Positions 8,808-17,328 of a DNA stretch of 64,000 bases are shown piece after piece. The DNA is from Pseudorhodobacter antarcticus (GTDB lineage: Bacteria > Pseudomonadota > Alphaproteobacteria > Rhodobacterales > Rhodobacteraceae). Position 1 is the stretch's first letter. Every line of letters starts with the position of its first letter. The notes beneath the pieces were generated by a model that ran no database searches, was not told where the DNA came from, and saw only the letters and a program-made list of their open reading frames with translations. The stretch spans positions 1 to 64,000 of the forward strand of contig NZ_FOCO01000005.1 in the NCBI RefSeq assembly GCF_900110135.1, given 5' to 3'. Both the position numbers and the translations under genes were made by a program.

Positions 8808-9281
8808 ATGCCAAACGCTTTTGACAACCACGACCACAGCCATTGCGCCACCACGGGCCTTGCGCAGGCCGAAACAATCCTCGCCGCGCGCAACCAACGC
8901 CTCACCCCGGTGCGCCGCGAAACCCTGCGCATTTTGCTCTCGGAACACCGCGCGCTGGGCGCTTACGATGTACTGGAACGGTTGGCGGATGCGGGCTTTG
9001 GCAAACAACCCCCCGTGGCCTACCGCGCGCTGGAATTTCTGGTCGATCAAGGGTTTGCCCATAAAATCACCCGCCTCAACGCGTTTGCCGCCTGCATGCA
9101 CCCAGACACCGACCACGCGCCCGTATTCCTCATCTGCCGCATCTGCCACGCACTTGCCGAAACCGCGGCAACGCCCGTGCGCACCGCCCTCAACGCCACC
9201 GCCCACGCAGTCGGCTTCACTGTGGAGCGTAGTAGTATTGAGGCAGTCGGCCGCTGCCCCAATTGCAAGGACGCCGCATGA
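8808..9281 (+). CDS. zur: Fur-family zinc uptake regulator
   Basis: A 157-residue Fur-family repressor: winged-helix DNA-binding domain at about 20-85 (TPVRRETLRILL, AYDVLERL, AYRALEFLVDQG) and a C-terminal dimerisation/metal domain with structural zinc cysteines CRIC and CPNC. The ATG at 8808 is preferred because GGAAAG lies 5 bases upstream; the in-frame ATG at 8787 abuts the Zur palindrome and lacks a ribosome site. The N-terminus is itself His-rich (DNHDHSHC). The stop overlaps the znuC start (ATGA), so the regulator is translated with the transporter it controls. Assignment as Zur rather than Fur or Mur rests on this context. Confidence 0.93.
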   Translation: MPNAFDNHDHSHCATTGLAQAETILAARNQRLTPVRRETLRILLSEHRALGAYDVLERLADAGFGKQPPVAYRALEFLVDQGFAHKITRLNAFAACMHPDTDHAPVFLICRICHALAETAATPVRTALNATAHAVGFTVERSSIEAVGRCPNCKDAA

Positions 9282-10066
9282 CCCTGCTTGCCGCGCAAAA
9301 CCTCTCCGTCCGCTTGGGCGGCACGGACATCCTGTCCGGCATTACGCTCGCGCTGGAACCGGGCGAAATCGTCACCATCGTCGGCCCCAACGGCTCCGGC
9401 AAATCCACGCTGCTGCGCGCTTTGCTGGGCCTCATCTCGCCCGCCAAAGGCACCGTCACCCGCGCCAAATCCCTGTCCATCGGCTACGTCCCGCAACGCC
9501 TGCACATCGACCGCCCCATGCCAATGACCGCGCGCCGCTTTTTGTCGCTGCCCAAACGCTGCACCGATGCGCAAGCGATGGATGCCCTGACCCGCTGCGG
9601 TGTCGCCGATGCCGGGCCGCGCCAACTCGCGGACCTGTCGGGCGGCCAATTGCAACGCGTGCTGCTGGCCCGCGCGCTCCTGAACCAACCCGACCTCCTC
9701 ATCCTCGATGAACCGACCCAAGGCCTCGATCAACCGGGCGAGGCTGCGTTTTACACATTGATAGCCGAGGTGCGCCGCGACACCGGGGCCGCCGTGCTGC
9801 TGGTCAGCCATGATCTGCATGTGGTCATGGCCGCATCGGACCGCGTGATCTGCCTAAACGGCCATATCTGCTGCGAAGGGGCGCCGGACGTGGTCCGCGA
9901 AGCCCCCGAATACCGCGCCCTGTTCGGCGCTGGCACCCAAGGCGCGCTGGCGCTGTACCGCCACGACCATGACCATTCCCACGGGCCAGATACGCCCCAT
10001 GAACACGGCCCAAACTGCGACCACGACCATACCCCCGCCTCCGCCAAAAAGGCCGCACATGTTTGA
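9278..10066 (+). CDS. znuC: Zinc ABC transporter ATP-binding protein
   Basis: The 262-residue ATPase of the ZnuABC importer. Walker A GPNGSGKST is at residues 36-44, the ABC signature is LSGGQLQR, Walker B is LLILDEPTQGLD and the switch His is in VSHDLH. The C-terminal ~35 residues form a His/Asp-rich cytoplasmic tail (HDHDHSHG, HEHGPNCDHDH) that may bind zinc. The ATG overlaps the zur stop, and the end overlaps the znuB start by 8 bases. Confidence 0.95.
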   Translation: MTLLAAQNLSVRLGGTDILSGITLALEPGEIVTIVGPNGSGKSTLLRALLGLISPAKGTVTRAKSLSIGYVPQRLHIDRPMPMTARRFLSLPKRCTDAQAMDALTRCGVADAGPRQLADLSGGQLQRVLLARALLNQPDLLILDEPTQGLDQPGEAAFYTLIAEVRRDTGAAVLLVSHDLHVVMAASDRVICLNGHICCEGAPDVVREAPEYRALFGAGTQGALALYRHDHDHSHGPDTPHEHGPNCDHDHTPASAKKAAHV

Positions 10067-10850
10067 TGATTTCCTCACCCGCGCCACCCTCGCGGGGCTT
10101 GGCGTGGCGCTGGCCACCGGGCCACTGGGCGCGTTTGTGGTTTGGCGGCGCATGGCCTATTTCGGCGATGCCACCAGCCACGCGGCCATCCTCGGCGTGG
10201 CGCTTGCCCTCGCCCTGTCGCTGCCCATCGGTTTAGGGACCATGCTGGTCGCACTCGCCATGGCGCTCACCGTCTCCACGCTGGCCGCACGCGGCTGGGC
10301 GGTCGATACCACGCTGGGCGTGCTGGCCCACTCCGCCCTCGCTTTTGGCCTCGTCGCCATCAGCTTTCTGCCCGGCGTGCGGGTGGATCTGTCGGGCCTC
10401 CTCTTCGGTGACATCCTCGCCGTGTCCAAACACGATCTTGCCTTCGTTTGGGGCGGGGCAGGGGTCATCCTCGCCCTTCTGATGTGGCGCTGGCAGGCCC
10501 TCCTCACCTCGACATTGTCCGAAGATCTCGCCCACGCCTCCGGCCTCAACCCCAACCGCGAACGCTTGGTCCTCACAATCGCCCTCGCCATTGTCGTCGC
10601 CGTGGCGCTGAAAATCGTCGGTGCCCTTCTCATCTCGGCGATGCTCATCATCCCCGCCGCCGCCGCGCGCAGCCTGTCACGCAGCCCCGAATCCATGGCC
10701 CTTTTCGCCATCCTCATCGGCGGGCTGTCGGTGCTTGCGGGCCTGCAAACCTCGCTGCATTTCGACACCCCCGCAGGCCCCAGCATCATCGCAGTCGCCG
10801 CCCTCGCTTTCACCCTCTCCGTCCTCATCGCGCCGTTCAAATCGCGCTAA
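10059..10850 (+). CDS. znuB: Zinc ABC transporter permease
   Basis: A 263-residue integral membrane permease of the ABC-3 family with about eight hydrophobic segments. The start is the ATG at 10059 (MFDDFLTRATLAG), which overlaps the end of znuC; the longer open frame upstream is only the shifted znuC tail. The segment ALKIVGALLISAMLIIPAAAA is typical of the family. Last gene of the zur-znuC-znuB operon. Confidence 0.95.
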   Translation: MFDDFLTRATLAGLGVALATGPLGAFVVWRRMAYFGDATSHAAILGVALALALSLPIGLGTMLVALAMALTVSTLAARGWAVDTTLGVLAHSALAFGLVAISFLPGVRVDLSGLLFGDILAVSKHDLAFVWGGAGVILALLMWRWQALLTSTLSEDLAHASGLNPNRERLVLTIALAIVVAVALKIVGALLISAMLIIPAAAARSLSRSPESMALFAILIGGLSVLAGLQTSLHFDTPAGPSIIAVAALAFTLSVLIAPFKSR

Positions 10851-10865
10851 ACCTACCCATTCGGC

Positions 10866-10880
10866 TTGGCCCAAATACCT
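10866..10880 (+). repeat. Dispersed repeat core TTGGCNNAAATACCT, copy 1
   Basis: TTGGCCCAAATACCT, 15 bases after the znuB stop. It matches the same 15-base pattern found at 20523, 24196 and, inverted, 26348. No palindrome follows directly here, so this could be a decayed copy. Confidence 0.5.
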
Positions 10881-10982
10881 AAAACTATTGGCCGCAAACG
10901 ATTACTTACCCGCCGCACGCCCTGCGCCCCGCCCCGAATGTCGTTTTTATCTGCCAAGTGTCGGGCCATATTGCACGCCGCC

Positions 10983-11004
10983 CCCATATTCAGGCACATA
11001 TGGG
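10983..11004. promoter_or_regulatory. Inverted repeat upstream of the dehydrogenase gene
   Basis: Perfect 7-base inverted repeat CCCATAT-N8-ATATGGG ending 25 bases before the ATG at 11030. The position fits an operator, but no regulator is encoded next to it, so the binding protein is unknown. Confidence 0.35.
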
Positions 11005-11029
11005 CAAAATCGCGCAAGGGAGTCGCCAG

Positions 11030-13528
11030 ATGAAAACGCATGTAAAGGCTTTGGTCGTCGGCGGGGGCGCGGTCGGCAACGGCATCGCCTATCATCTGGC
11101 AAAGGCGGGCTGGGACACCATGCTGGTGGAACGCGACGAACTTACCTCCGGCTCCACCTGGCACGCGGCGGGCCTGTTGCCTTTGTTCAACATGTCCTAT
11201 GCCACCACCCATATCCACAAACACTCCGTCGATTTCTACAAATCGTTGGAGGCTGAAACCGGCCTGAACGCAGGCTTTGCGGTCGTCGGCAACCTGCGCA
11301 TGGCCCAGCATGAGGCGCGGATGGATGAATACAAACTCTATTCCGCCGTGGCCGACAGTGCCGATGTCTACCACGAATTTATGACGCCCGCGCAGATGAA
11401 AGACCGCTGGCCCCTGCTGCGCACCGATGATCTGGTTGGCGCGCTATTCCACCCCCAAGACGGCTACATCAACCCCGCCGATGTGACCCAAGCCATGGCC
11501 AAAGGGGCCCGCCAACACGGTGCGACGATTGAGCGTAAAATCCAAGTCGATGGCTACCGCTGGACCGGCTCTGAATGGATTATCTCTTGCACCCGCATGA
11601 TCGACAAAGGTGGCAACCTCATCCCCTCCGATGAAACCTTTGAAATCCACGCCGAACATGTTGTCACCGCCACGGGCAACCACGCCCAACGCACCGCCAA
11701 ACTGCTGGGCATCAAAATCCCCGCCATTCCTGTGGAACACCAGTTCATCGTGACTGAACCCGACCCCATGCTGGTCGAATACCGCAAAACCAACCCCGAA
11801 CACCCCGTCCTGCGCGACGCCGATGCCAAGTGGTATGTGCGCGAAGAACGCGGCGGCTGGATCCTCGGCCCCTATGAAAAAGGCGCCCCCGCAAGGTTCG
11901 AATACGCCGTCCCCGACAGCTTCCGCGCCGATCTGTTCCCCCTGAACTTGGAACGGATTGAAGAAGAATATATGGCGATGCTCCACCGCCTCCCCTCCTC
12001 CGAAACCGTGGGTTTGAAAGACGATTTCAACGGCCCCATCTGCTACACCCCCGATGGCAACCCGCTGGTCGGCCCGGTTCCCGGCCTGCGCAATATGTGG
12101 ATTGCCGAAGGGTTCTCGTTCGGCATCACCGCCGCTGGTGGCACCGGCTATTACCTCGCGCAACTGATGACCCAAGGCGAGGCTGAAATCGACATGGCGT
12201 CCCTCGACCCCCGCCGCTACGGCAATTGGATGACCACCGAATATGCCGCCCGCAAGAATGAAGAATGTTACGACCACGTTTTCATCCTCCACCACCCGGA
12301 TGAGGAACGCGAGGCCTGCCGCCCTTTGCGCACCACCCCCGTTTACGACAAACAAATCGCCCTTGGCGCACAAATGGGCCAGGTCAACGGCTGGGAACGC
12401 CCCAACTACTACGGCCCCCTAAACGCCCCCGCCGATTTTGACCACAACTCCCGGTCTTTCCGCCGCGGCGATTGGTGGCAATACGCGGTGGATGAGGCGA
12501 CAGCACTGCGCGAAACCGCAGGCCTGATCGACGCCGCCGCCTTCACCAAACACACCGTGCGGGGTGCTGGGGCCACGGCCTTCCTTGATTGGTTCACCTG
12601 CAACAAACTGCCCTCAATCGGGCGCATCAACCTCACCTACGCCCTTACCCCCACAGGCACCACGCGCACCGAATACACCATCGTGCGCAACGGCGAAAAC
12701 GACTACTACCTCGTTTCCGCCGGTGCATGGACCGCCTATGACGCTGATTATATGCGCAAATCTGCCGAAGACTTCATCGCCGCTGGCGGCGCGCATGTCG
12801 AGATCAACGACGTCACCACCCAATGGGGCGTTTTCGCGCTGGCAGGCCCCAACGCCCGCAAAATCCTTGCGGAAATCATCAAGGATGCCGACCCTGCAAC
12901 GGTGCTGTCCAACAAACGCTTCCCATGGCTCACCGCGCGCAAAATCGAACTCGGTATGTGCCCGGTCAACGCCATCCGCGTGGCCTATACGGGCGAGTTG
13001 GGCTGGGAACTGCACCACCCCATCGAATTCAACCGCTACTTGTGGGACCTCCTTCTCACCGCTGGCGCAAAACACGGCATGAAACTGGTTGGTGCCCGCG
13101 CCCAAAACTGGCTGCGCCAAGAAAAATCCTACCGCGCCTTTGGCAATGAACTGGGCCGCGACGCCACGCCGATGGAGGCGGGGCTGGACCGCTTTATTGA
13201 TCTGTCCAAAGCCTTTCAAGGCAAGCAAGCGATGATCGACACCGGCATCCGCTCCAAATGCGTCACCGTCCTTATCGACGGCCCGCAAGACGCCGACCCA
13301 TGGGGCAAAGAGGCGATTTTTGTGGACGGTAAAAAGGTCGGCCGCCTCACCTCGGGCGGTTGGTCCGTGGCGTTCAACAAACAAATCGGCATGGGCTATG
13401 TCTCGCCGCACTTGGCTGAAGTTGGCACCAAACTAAAGGTCAAAATGCTGTTGCAAGAATGGGACGCCGTGGTGGTCGAGGACAGCCCCTTTGACCCCAC
13501 AAACGCCCGCATCCGCCTAGACGGCTAA
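11030..13528 (+). CDS. Dimethylglycine/sarcosine dehydrogenase-like flavoprotein with GcvT domain
   Basis: An 832-residue enzyme with an N-terminal DAO-fold FAD domain (VVGGGAVGNG at 9-18; STWHAAG at 42-48, where His45 is the expected covalent flavin attachment) and a C-terminal aminomethyltransferase-like folate-binding domain from about residue 480. Family members oxidatively demethylate N-methylated amino acids, passing the one-carbon unit to tetrahydrofolate. I chose the ATG at 11030, preceded by AAGGGA, over in-frame starts further upstream. Length and architecture match mitochondrial-type dimethylglycine and sarcosine dehydrogenases; sequence inspection cannot separate the two. It is a single-gene unit followed by hairpins. 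Confidence 0.88.
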   Translation: MKTHVKALVVGGGAVGNGIAYHLAKAGWDTMLVERDELTSGSTWHAAGLLPLFNMSYATTHIHKHSVDFYKSLEAETGLNAGFAVVGNLRMAQHEARMDEYKLYSAVADSADVYHEFMTPAQMKDRWPLLRTDDLVGALFHPQDGYINPADVTQAMAKGARQHGATIERKIQVDGYRWTGSEWIISCTRMIDKGGNLIPSDETFEIHAEHVVTATGNHAQRTAKLLGIKIPAIPVEHQFIVTEPDPMLVEYRKTNPEHPVLRDADAKWYVREERGGWILGPYEKGAPARFEYAVPDSFRADLFPLNLERIEEEYMAMLHRLPSSETVGLKDDFNGPICYTPDGNPLVGPVPGLRNMWIAEGFSFGITAAGGTGYYLAQLMTQGEAEIDMASLDPRRYGNWMTTEYAARKNEECYDHVFILHHPDEEREACRPLRTTPVYDKQIALGAQMGQVNGWERPNYYGPLNAPADFDHNSRSFRRGDWWQYAVDEATALRETAGLIDAAAFTKHTVRGAGATAFLDWFTCNKLPSIGRINLTYALTPTGTTRTEYTIVRNGENDYYLVSAGAWTAYDADYMRKSAEDFIAAGGAHVEINDVTTQWGVFALAGPNARKILAEIIKDADPATVLSNKRFPWLTARKIELGMCPVNAIRVAYTGELGWELHHPIEFNRYLWDLLLTAGAKHGMKLVGARAQNWLRQEKSYRAFGNELGRDATPMEAGLDRFIDLSKAFQGKQAMIDTGIRSKCVTVLIDGPQDADPWGKEAIFVDGKKVGRLTSGGWSVAFNKQIGMGYVSPHLAEVGTKLKVKMLLQEWDAVVVEDSPFDPTNARIRLDG

Positions 13529-13534
13529 CCAAAC

Positions 13535-13560
13535 TGCCCCGCCCAAAACAGGGCGGGGCA
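13535..13560 (+). terminator. Stem-loop after the dehydrogenase gene
   Basis: Perfect 10-bp stem TGCCCCGCCC / GGGCGGGGCA with an AAAACA loop, 6 bases after the stop. It has no T-run, so it may act as an mRNA 3' stabiliser or a weak terminator. Confidence 0.6.
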
Positions 13561-13607
13561 CGCTTCGGCCCCTAAAACCATACCCAAATACCGCGCCAAT
13601 GGGGTTT

Positions 13608-13650
13608 GGGGGGCTTGCACTGATAGGCACCGCGCGGCAGGCCCCCCTTT
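13608..13650 (+). terminator. Probable intrinsic terminator
   Basis: GGGGGGC pairs with GCCCCCC, with an inner TGC/GCA pairing, followed by TTT and an AT-rich stretch. It lies downstream of the first hairpin and before the lipoprotein gene. Confidence 0.55.
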
Positions 13651-13766
13651 ATTATTTATTCATCTGATTGACTCTATCATCGCGCGTCGGCCAGTGTGGT
13701 GCGTGGCAGACCATCCACGCGTGTGATGGTATTGAAATATATGATTTTTTAAGAAAAGGCAGGGGA

Positions 13767-14201
13767 ATGACAAAATTCGGCGCTTTGGTGCTTTGTGGGG
13801 CTGTCGCAGTGGCGGGCTGCGTTCCACAGGAAACGTTTGTGAAAAACAATATGCGGTATTCGGATTTCGAAAAGGACCGCGCCATGTGTGAAACAACCGC
13901 AAGCCAGCAGGTCACCGTCAACAGAAGCCCGGGCGCAGAGGTGGCTGTCGCCTTGCTGACAGGGGTCTATCAGGCCCAAGATGCCAACGCATCCGCCCGC
14001 CAGCGCAACTATGAAGCGTGCATGCTGAACAAAGGCTATCAGCGCATTGAACTTCCCGCGTGCAAAGATATGCAAGCCGCCCGCAAAGATGGCATCGGCC
14101 CTTTGATGGGGCATAGCAAGGTTGAAATCACGCAAACATCTTGCGCCTCCAGCGATGCATCGGGGCGCATCATTTTCCACAAAAACCCGCCAAGCAAGTA
14201 A
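13767..14201 (+). CDS. Small lipoprotein of unknown function
   Basis: A 144-residue predicted lipoprotein. The start at 13767 has an AGGGG ribosome site and gives a signal peptide with lipobox VAGC (Cys18); upstream in-frame starts would bury this signal. The mature part is polar with several Cys (MCETTA, ACMLNKGY, PACKDM, TSCASS), suggesting disulfides in the periplasm. I do not recognise the family. Confidence 0.75.
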   Translation: MTKFGALVLCGAVAVAGCVPQETFVKNNMRYSDFEKDRAMCETTASQQVTVNRSPGAEVAVALLTGVYQAQDANASARQRNYEACMLNKGYQRIELPACKDMQAARKDGIGPLMGHSKVEITQTSCASSDASGRIIFHKNPPSK

Positions 14202-14263
14202 CCCAAAGCAGGTTTGCTCTTTGGCTTTTGTGCTGCGCCCCGCCTCGGCAGGTGGCGCAGCTC

Positions 14264-15115
14264 TCATGTCCTTTTAGTGTTTTGTGGCTGTGACAACCCT
14301 GCCAAAATCGCCTCCACCTCGGCGATGCCGTCGATAAACGGCAAAACCGCGCTCGCAGACAGGCCTTTGCCCGTGTGCAACGCCGCCAATCGGGCGTCAT
14401 CCGGGGCCACCGTTACCCCCAGTTTGGCCGCAATCGCGCAGGCATGGTCGCGCAGGCCCGCCGCGCTGGAATAAATATCCTCAAACACCAAATCCCCGAA
14501 ATCTACGCCGCGCGCCGCCAGCGTGGCCCGTGTGTCGGCCATCAATCCCGCATCGAGTTTCGCTTGGGCTGCGATGGTTTGCGGCTCTATCGCGCGCACC
14601 TGCGCCGTGCCCGCCACAATCGCCGGATACAGAATTTCCGCCTGCTCTTGCCCCCAAACCCCCGTTGTTTGCGCAATATAAAGCGACCGCAGCCGCCCCA
14701 TTTCATTGCGCCGCGTCAGCACAAAAATCTGGTATCCCCGCGCATGGCACGCCGAAATCAGCGCCTTGCTCAGCCCCAGCGGCACCACATCAAGGCAATG
14801 TTTGATGTTGGGCCGCCGTGTCAGGGGCTTGTCCAGCGCCTCCATAAATGCGGCGCTATCATACTGGCCTTTGAACGTCTCGGCCAAGGGGCCCCACATC
14901 CGGTTTTTGTTGAACGGTTCATGTTCCACCGTGGGAAACGGCGAAATGCGCGCCAAAAAGGTCATCAGCGATGTGCCCCCGGTGCGCCGCAGCGTCAAAA
15001 CCAAATGGGGGTGCCGTCCAACCCGCGCCGCCTCATTGCGCAGCGCAATCGCCTTGCGTTGCGCGTCCGTTTTTTTGGCGGGCGGTTTGCTGGGCGGTTC
15101 GGGGGGGGGCGTCAT
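14264..15115 (-). CDS. Sulfotransferase-like protein
   Basis: A 283-residue protein with features of the bacterial Stf0/sulfotransferase P-loop fold. RRTGGTSLM near residue 43 resembles the 5'-phosphosulfate-binding loop that contacts PAPS. FVLTRRNEMGRLRSLYIAQTTGVW (first part near 130) resembles the 3'-phosphate-binding Arg/Ser region followed by the family's TG.W motif. The N-terminal ~30 residues are Pro/Lys-rich and probably disordered. It is monocistronic with no substrate clue nearby. The family call is by motif only and could be a related P-loop glycan-modifying enzyme. Confidence 0.6.
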   Translation of the reverse strand: MTPPPEPPSKPPAKKTDAQRKAIALRNEAARVGRHPHLVLTLRRTGGTSLMTFLARISPFPTVEHEPFNKNRMWGPLAETFKGQYDSAAFMEALDKPLTRRPNIKHCLDVVPLGLSKALISACHARGYQIFVLTRRNEMGRLRSLYIAQTTGVWGQEQAEILYPAIVAGTAQVRAIEPQTIAAQAKLDAGLMADTRATLAARGVDFGDLVFEDIYSSAAGLRDHACAIAAKLGVTVAPDDARLAALHTGKGLSASAVLPFIDGIAEVEAILAGLSQPQNTKRT

Positions 15116-15355
15116 CTGGTAAACCTATAAAAGCACGCGAAAATCGGTGGTGGTCACGCGCCCCGTTTCTAATCCACCCCGGGTGGATTGAACAGCCTGC
15201 GCCCCTAAATTTCGCCCTCACGCCTCCACGCCCTGACGCCTGCGCAAACTGCGCCTCAAACCCGCAACCCAAACCTTGCCAAAAGGTTAAAGAATTTTCA
15301 CTTATCCATAAATTACAATGCGTTATCCGCAGCATCGCGCGCGAACCGCATGTGG

Positions 15356-16147
15356 TTATCGCGCCCGCCGCGCCACCCAATCGCGCCACTCTGCCCGCGA
15401 CCCGGCAAATACATTCAAATCAACTTTGCCCGTGATCCCCGGCACCAATCCGGTCCCGCTATATTGCCAAAACGTCCAATTTTGCCCGGGATACACCGTT
15501 GATGGATGCCCCGCCACCGACCGCAGCCAGAAATCCACATTCCCAATTCGGCCCATCTGATTGTCGGCGAAAAAATCCACGGTCGTGTAAATCACGGGCC
15601 GCTGCCCATAATGGCGCTCCAACGCATCCATAAAAATCTTTGCCTCCGCGCGCACATGGGCGGCATCGGGGCGGCGGGTACAGGTGGGGGAATGGGCGTT
15701 CCATTCCATATCCAAAACTGGCGGCAGCGCCCCTTTGCTGCGCGGCACGTTTTTGATGAACCAGCGCGCCTGTTCAATCGCGGGGCGGCAGAAATAGAAA
15801 AAATGATAGGCCGCGCGCGGCACCCCCGCCCGGCCCGCGCCGTCCCAATACGCCTCAAACGCGGGGTCAACGATATCGCCGCCCTCGGTCGCTTTGAAAA
15901 ACGCGAAAGACACGCCATTGGCCTGCGCCGCTCGCCAATCAATGTCCCCCTGCCATCGCGATGCATCAATCCCATGCACCGCGTATTTGCTGGGGTCGCG
16001 CCCGTCCCAAGGGTGGGGGTCCGTATCGCCAAACCGGGGCGCGTTCACCACCACATCGCCTGTGGCGCGCGGCGCCTCACGCCCCCCACAGCCCGTCAGC
16101 GCCAAGGCCAGCCCCACCGCCAAAATCTTTCCCCAACCCATGCGCAT
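15356..16147 (-). CDS. GH25 muramidase-like lipoprotein
   Basis: A 263-residue predicted lipoprotein (signal with lipobox LTGC, Cys20) carrying a glycoside hydrolase family 25 domain, which hydrolyses the MurNAc-GlcNAc bond of peptidoglycan. Family motifs are clear: HGIDASRWQGDIDW with the first acidic residue, FAFFKATEGG, and PVLDMEWN with the catalytic Asp/Glu pair. The ATG at 16147 overlaps the upstream stop (TGATG). A role in envelope remodelling is plausible. The translational coupling to an amino-acid dehydrogenase is unexplained. Confidence 0.9.
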   Translation of the reverse strand: MRMGWGKILAVGLALALTGCGGREAPRATGDVVVNAPRFGDTDPHPWDGRDPSKYAVHGIDASRWQGDIDWRAAQANGVSFAFFKATEGGDIVDPAFEAYWDGAGRAGVPRAAYHFFYFCRPAIEQARWFIKNVPRSKGALPPVLDMEWNAHSPTCTRRPDAAHVRAEAKIFMDALERHYGQRPVIYTTVDFFADNQMGRIGNVDFWLRSVAGHPSTVYPGQNWTFWQYSGTGLVPGITGKVDLNVFAGSRAEWRDWVARRAR

Positions 16148-17226
16148 CACACCCCAAAGCGGGCAGGCGACAGGGCCGCAACCAGCCCCGCATCCAATCC
16201 CGTAGCCTGCCCCAAAACCAAATCCGCCGCCATTTTTGACGCGGCGGGCGCGGATTGAAACCCGTATCCGCCTTGCCCCGCCAGCCAGAAAAACCCCGGC
16301 TGGGCAACATCAAACCCAATCACAGGCACCCGGTCGGGCGAAAATGTCCGCAGCCCCGCCCAATTCGCCAGCATCCGGGTCACGGGCTCGGTCACCATTT
16401 CCTCATACCGGGCCAACCCTTCGGCCAGCACCATGTCATCGGCAAAGGCATCATGGGGCGCGCAATGCTCCTCCTCGGCAGGCGACACGATCAGCGCGCC
16501 AGCGTCCGGCTTGGCGTACCACGTCTCGCCCGCACCAAAAATCATCGGCCAGCGCGACACATCATGCCCGCCGGGCGCAGGTATCCGCGCCATCGACCGG
16601 CGCAGCGGCGTGAACCCCAAAGGCGCCACCCCCGCCATGCTCGCCACAGTATCCGCCCACGGCCCCGCCGCGTTGATCACAACCCGCGCCGAAAATTCAC
16701 CCTGCGCACTGGTCACACGCCAGCCCGTAGCCAACCGCACAACCGCAGTCACCGGGGCCGCCGTCAAAATCTGCGCACCATGGCTGCGCGCGGTTTTCGC
16801 AAACCCTTGCAACAGCAAATCGGTATCAATATCCCACGCATGGTCCGCCACGGCCACATGCGCCACCACATCCGCGTTCAAAATCGGCACCATCGCCCGC
16901 GCGTCATCCAGCGATACCACCGTCAGGTTCATGCCCGCCGCATCCGCCTCAAACAGCGCGCGCGCGTCCGCTTTGGCCACCATCATCATGCCGCGTGGCG
17001 ACAAAACCGCCGGTTGGGCATGAAAATAGGCCCCTGATGCCAGCGACAACGCCACCACCGGGGCCAACCCGTAATGCGGTTCATAAAGGGCGGCCGACCG
17101 CCCCGACGCGTGATGCGCCAACGCGCCTTCACCCTCCAGCAGCAGTACAGATCCGAACGGGGCCAGCCGTGCCGCCAGCGATACGCCCGCAATCCCGCCG
17201 CCGATAATGATAAAATCATGGTCCAT
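16147..17226 (-). CDS. FAD-dependent D-amino-acid (D-arginine type) dehydrogenase
   Basis: A 359-residue DAO-family flavoprotein closest in motif pattern to catabolic D-arginine dehydrogenase DauA: FIIIGGGIAGVSLAARL at the N-terminus, HASGRSAALY, the DIDTD stretch, VINAAGPWAD, AGVAPLG..P.RR, WAGLRTF and GFFWLAGQGGYG near the C-terminus. The expected reaction is oxidation of a D-amino acid to its imino acid with electrons passed to the respiratory chain. Substrate specificity is not proven. It starts the two-gene unit with the GH25 lipoprotein and is insulated from the upstream BMP transporter by a strong terminator. Confidence 0.8.
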   Translation of the reverse strand: MDHDFIIIGGGIAGVSLAARLAPFGSVLLLEGEGALAHHASGRSAALYEPHYGLAPVVALSLASGAYFHAQPAVLSPRGMMMVAKADARALFEADAAGMNLTVVSLDDARAMVPILNADVVAHVAVADHAWDIDTDLLLQGFAKTARSHGAQILTAAPVTAVVRLATGWRVTSAQGEFSARVVINAAGPWADTVASMAGVAPLGFTPLRRSMARIPAPGGHDVSRWPMIFGAGETWYAKPDAGALIVSPAEEEHCAPHDAFADDMVLAEGLARYEEMVTEPVTRMLANWAGLRTFSPDRVPVIGFDVAQPGFFWLAGQGGYGFQSAPAASKMAADLVLGQATGLDAGLVAALSPARFGV

Positions 17227-17264
17227 CAGGGCACCCTGTCACGCCACGGCAGCGCGTAAAAGTT

Positions 17265-17295
17265 AAAAAAACGGGGGGCAAAATCCTGCCCCCCG
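17265..17295 (-). terminator. Strong intrinsic terminator of the BMP/xdh operon
   Basis: On the minus strand, CGGGGGGCA / TGCCCCCCG forms a 9-bp stem with a 6-base loop, followed by seven T residues (A-run at 17265-17271 on the plus strand). It lies 34 bases past the substrate-binding protein stop and separates that operon from the DauA-like gene. Confidence 0.9.
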
Positions 17296-17328
17296 CCAAA
17301 GGTCACATCAAAGAGTTACTGCAAAAGA

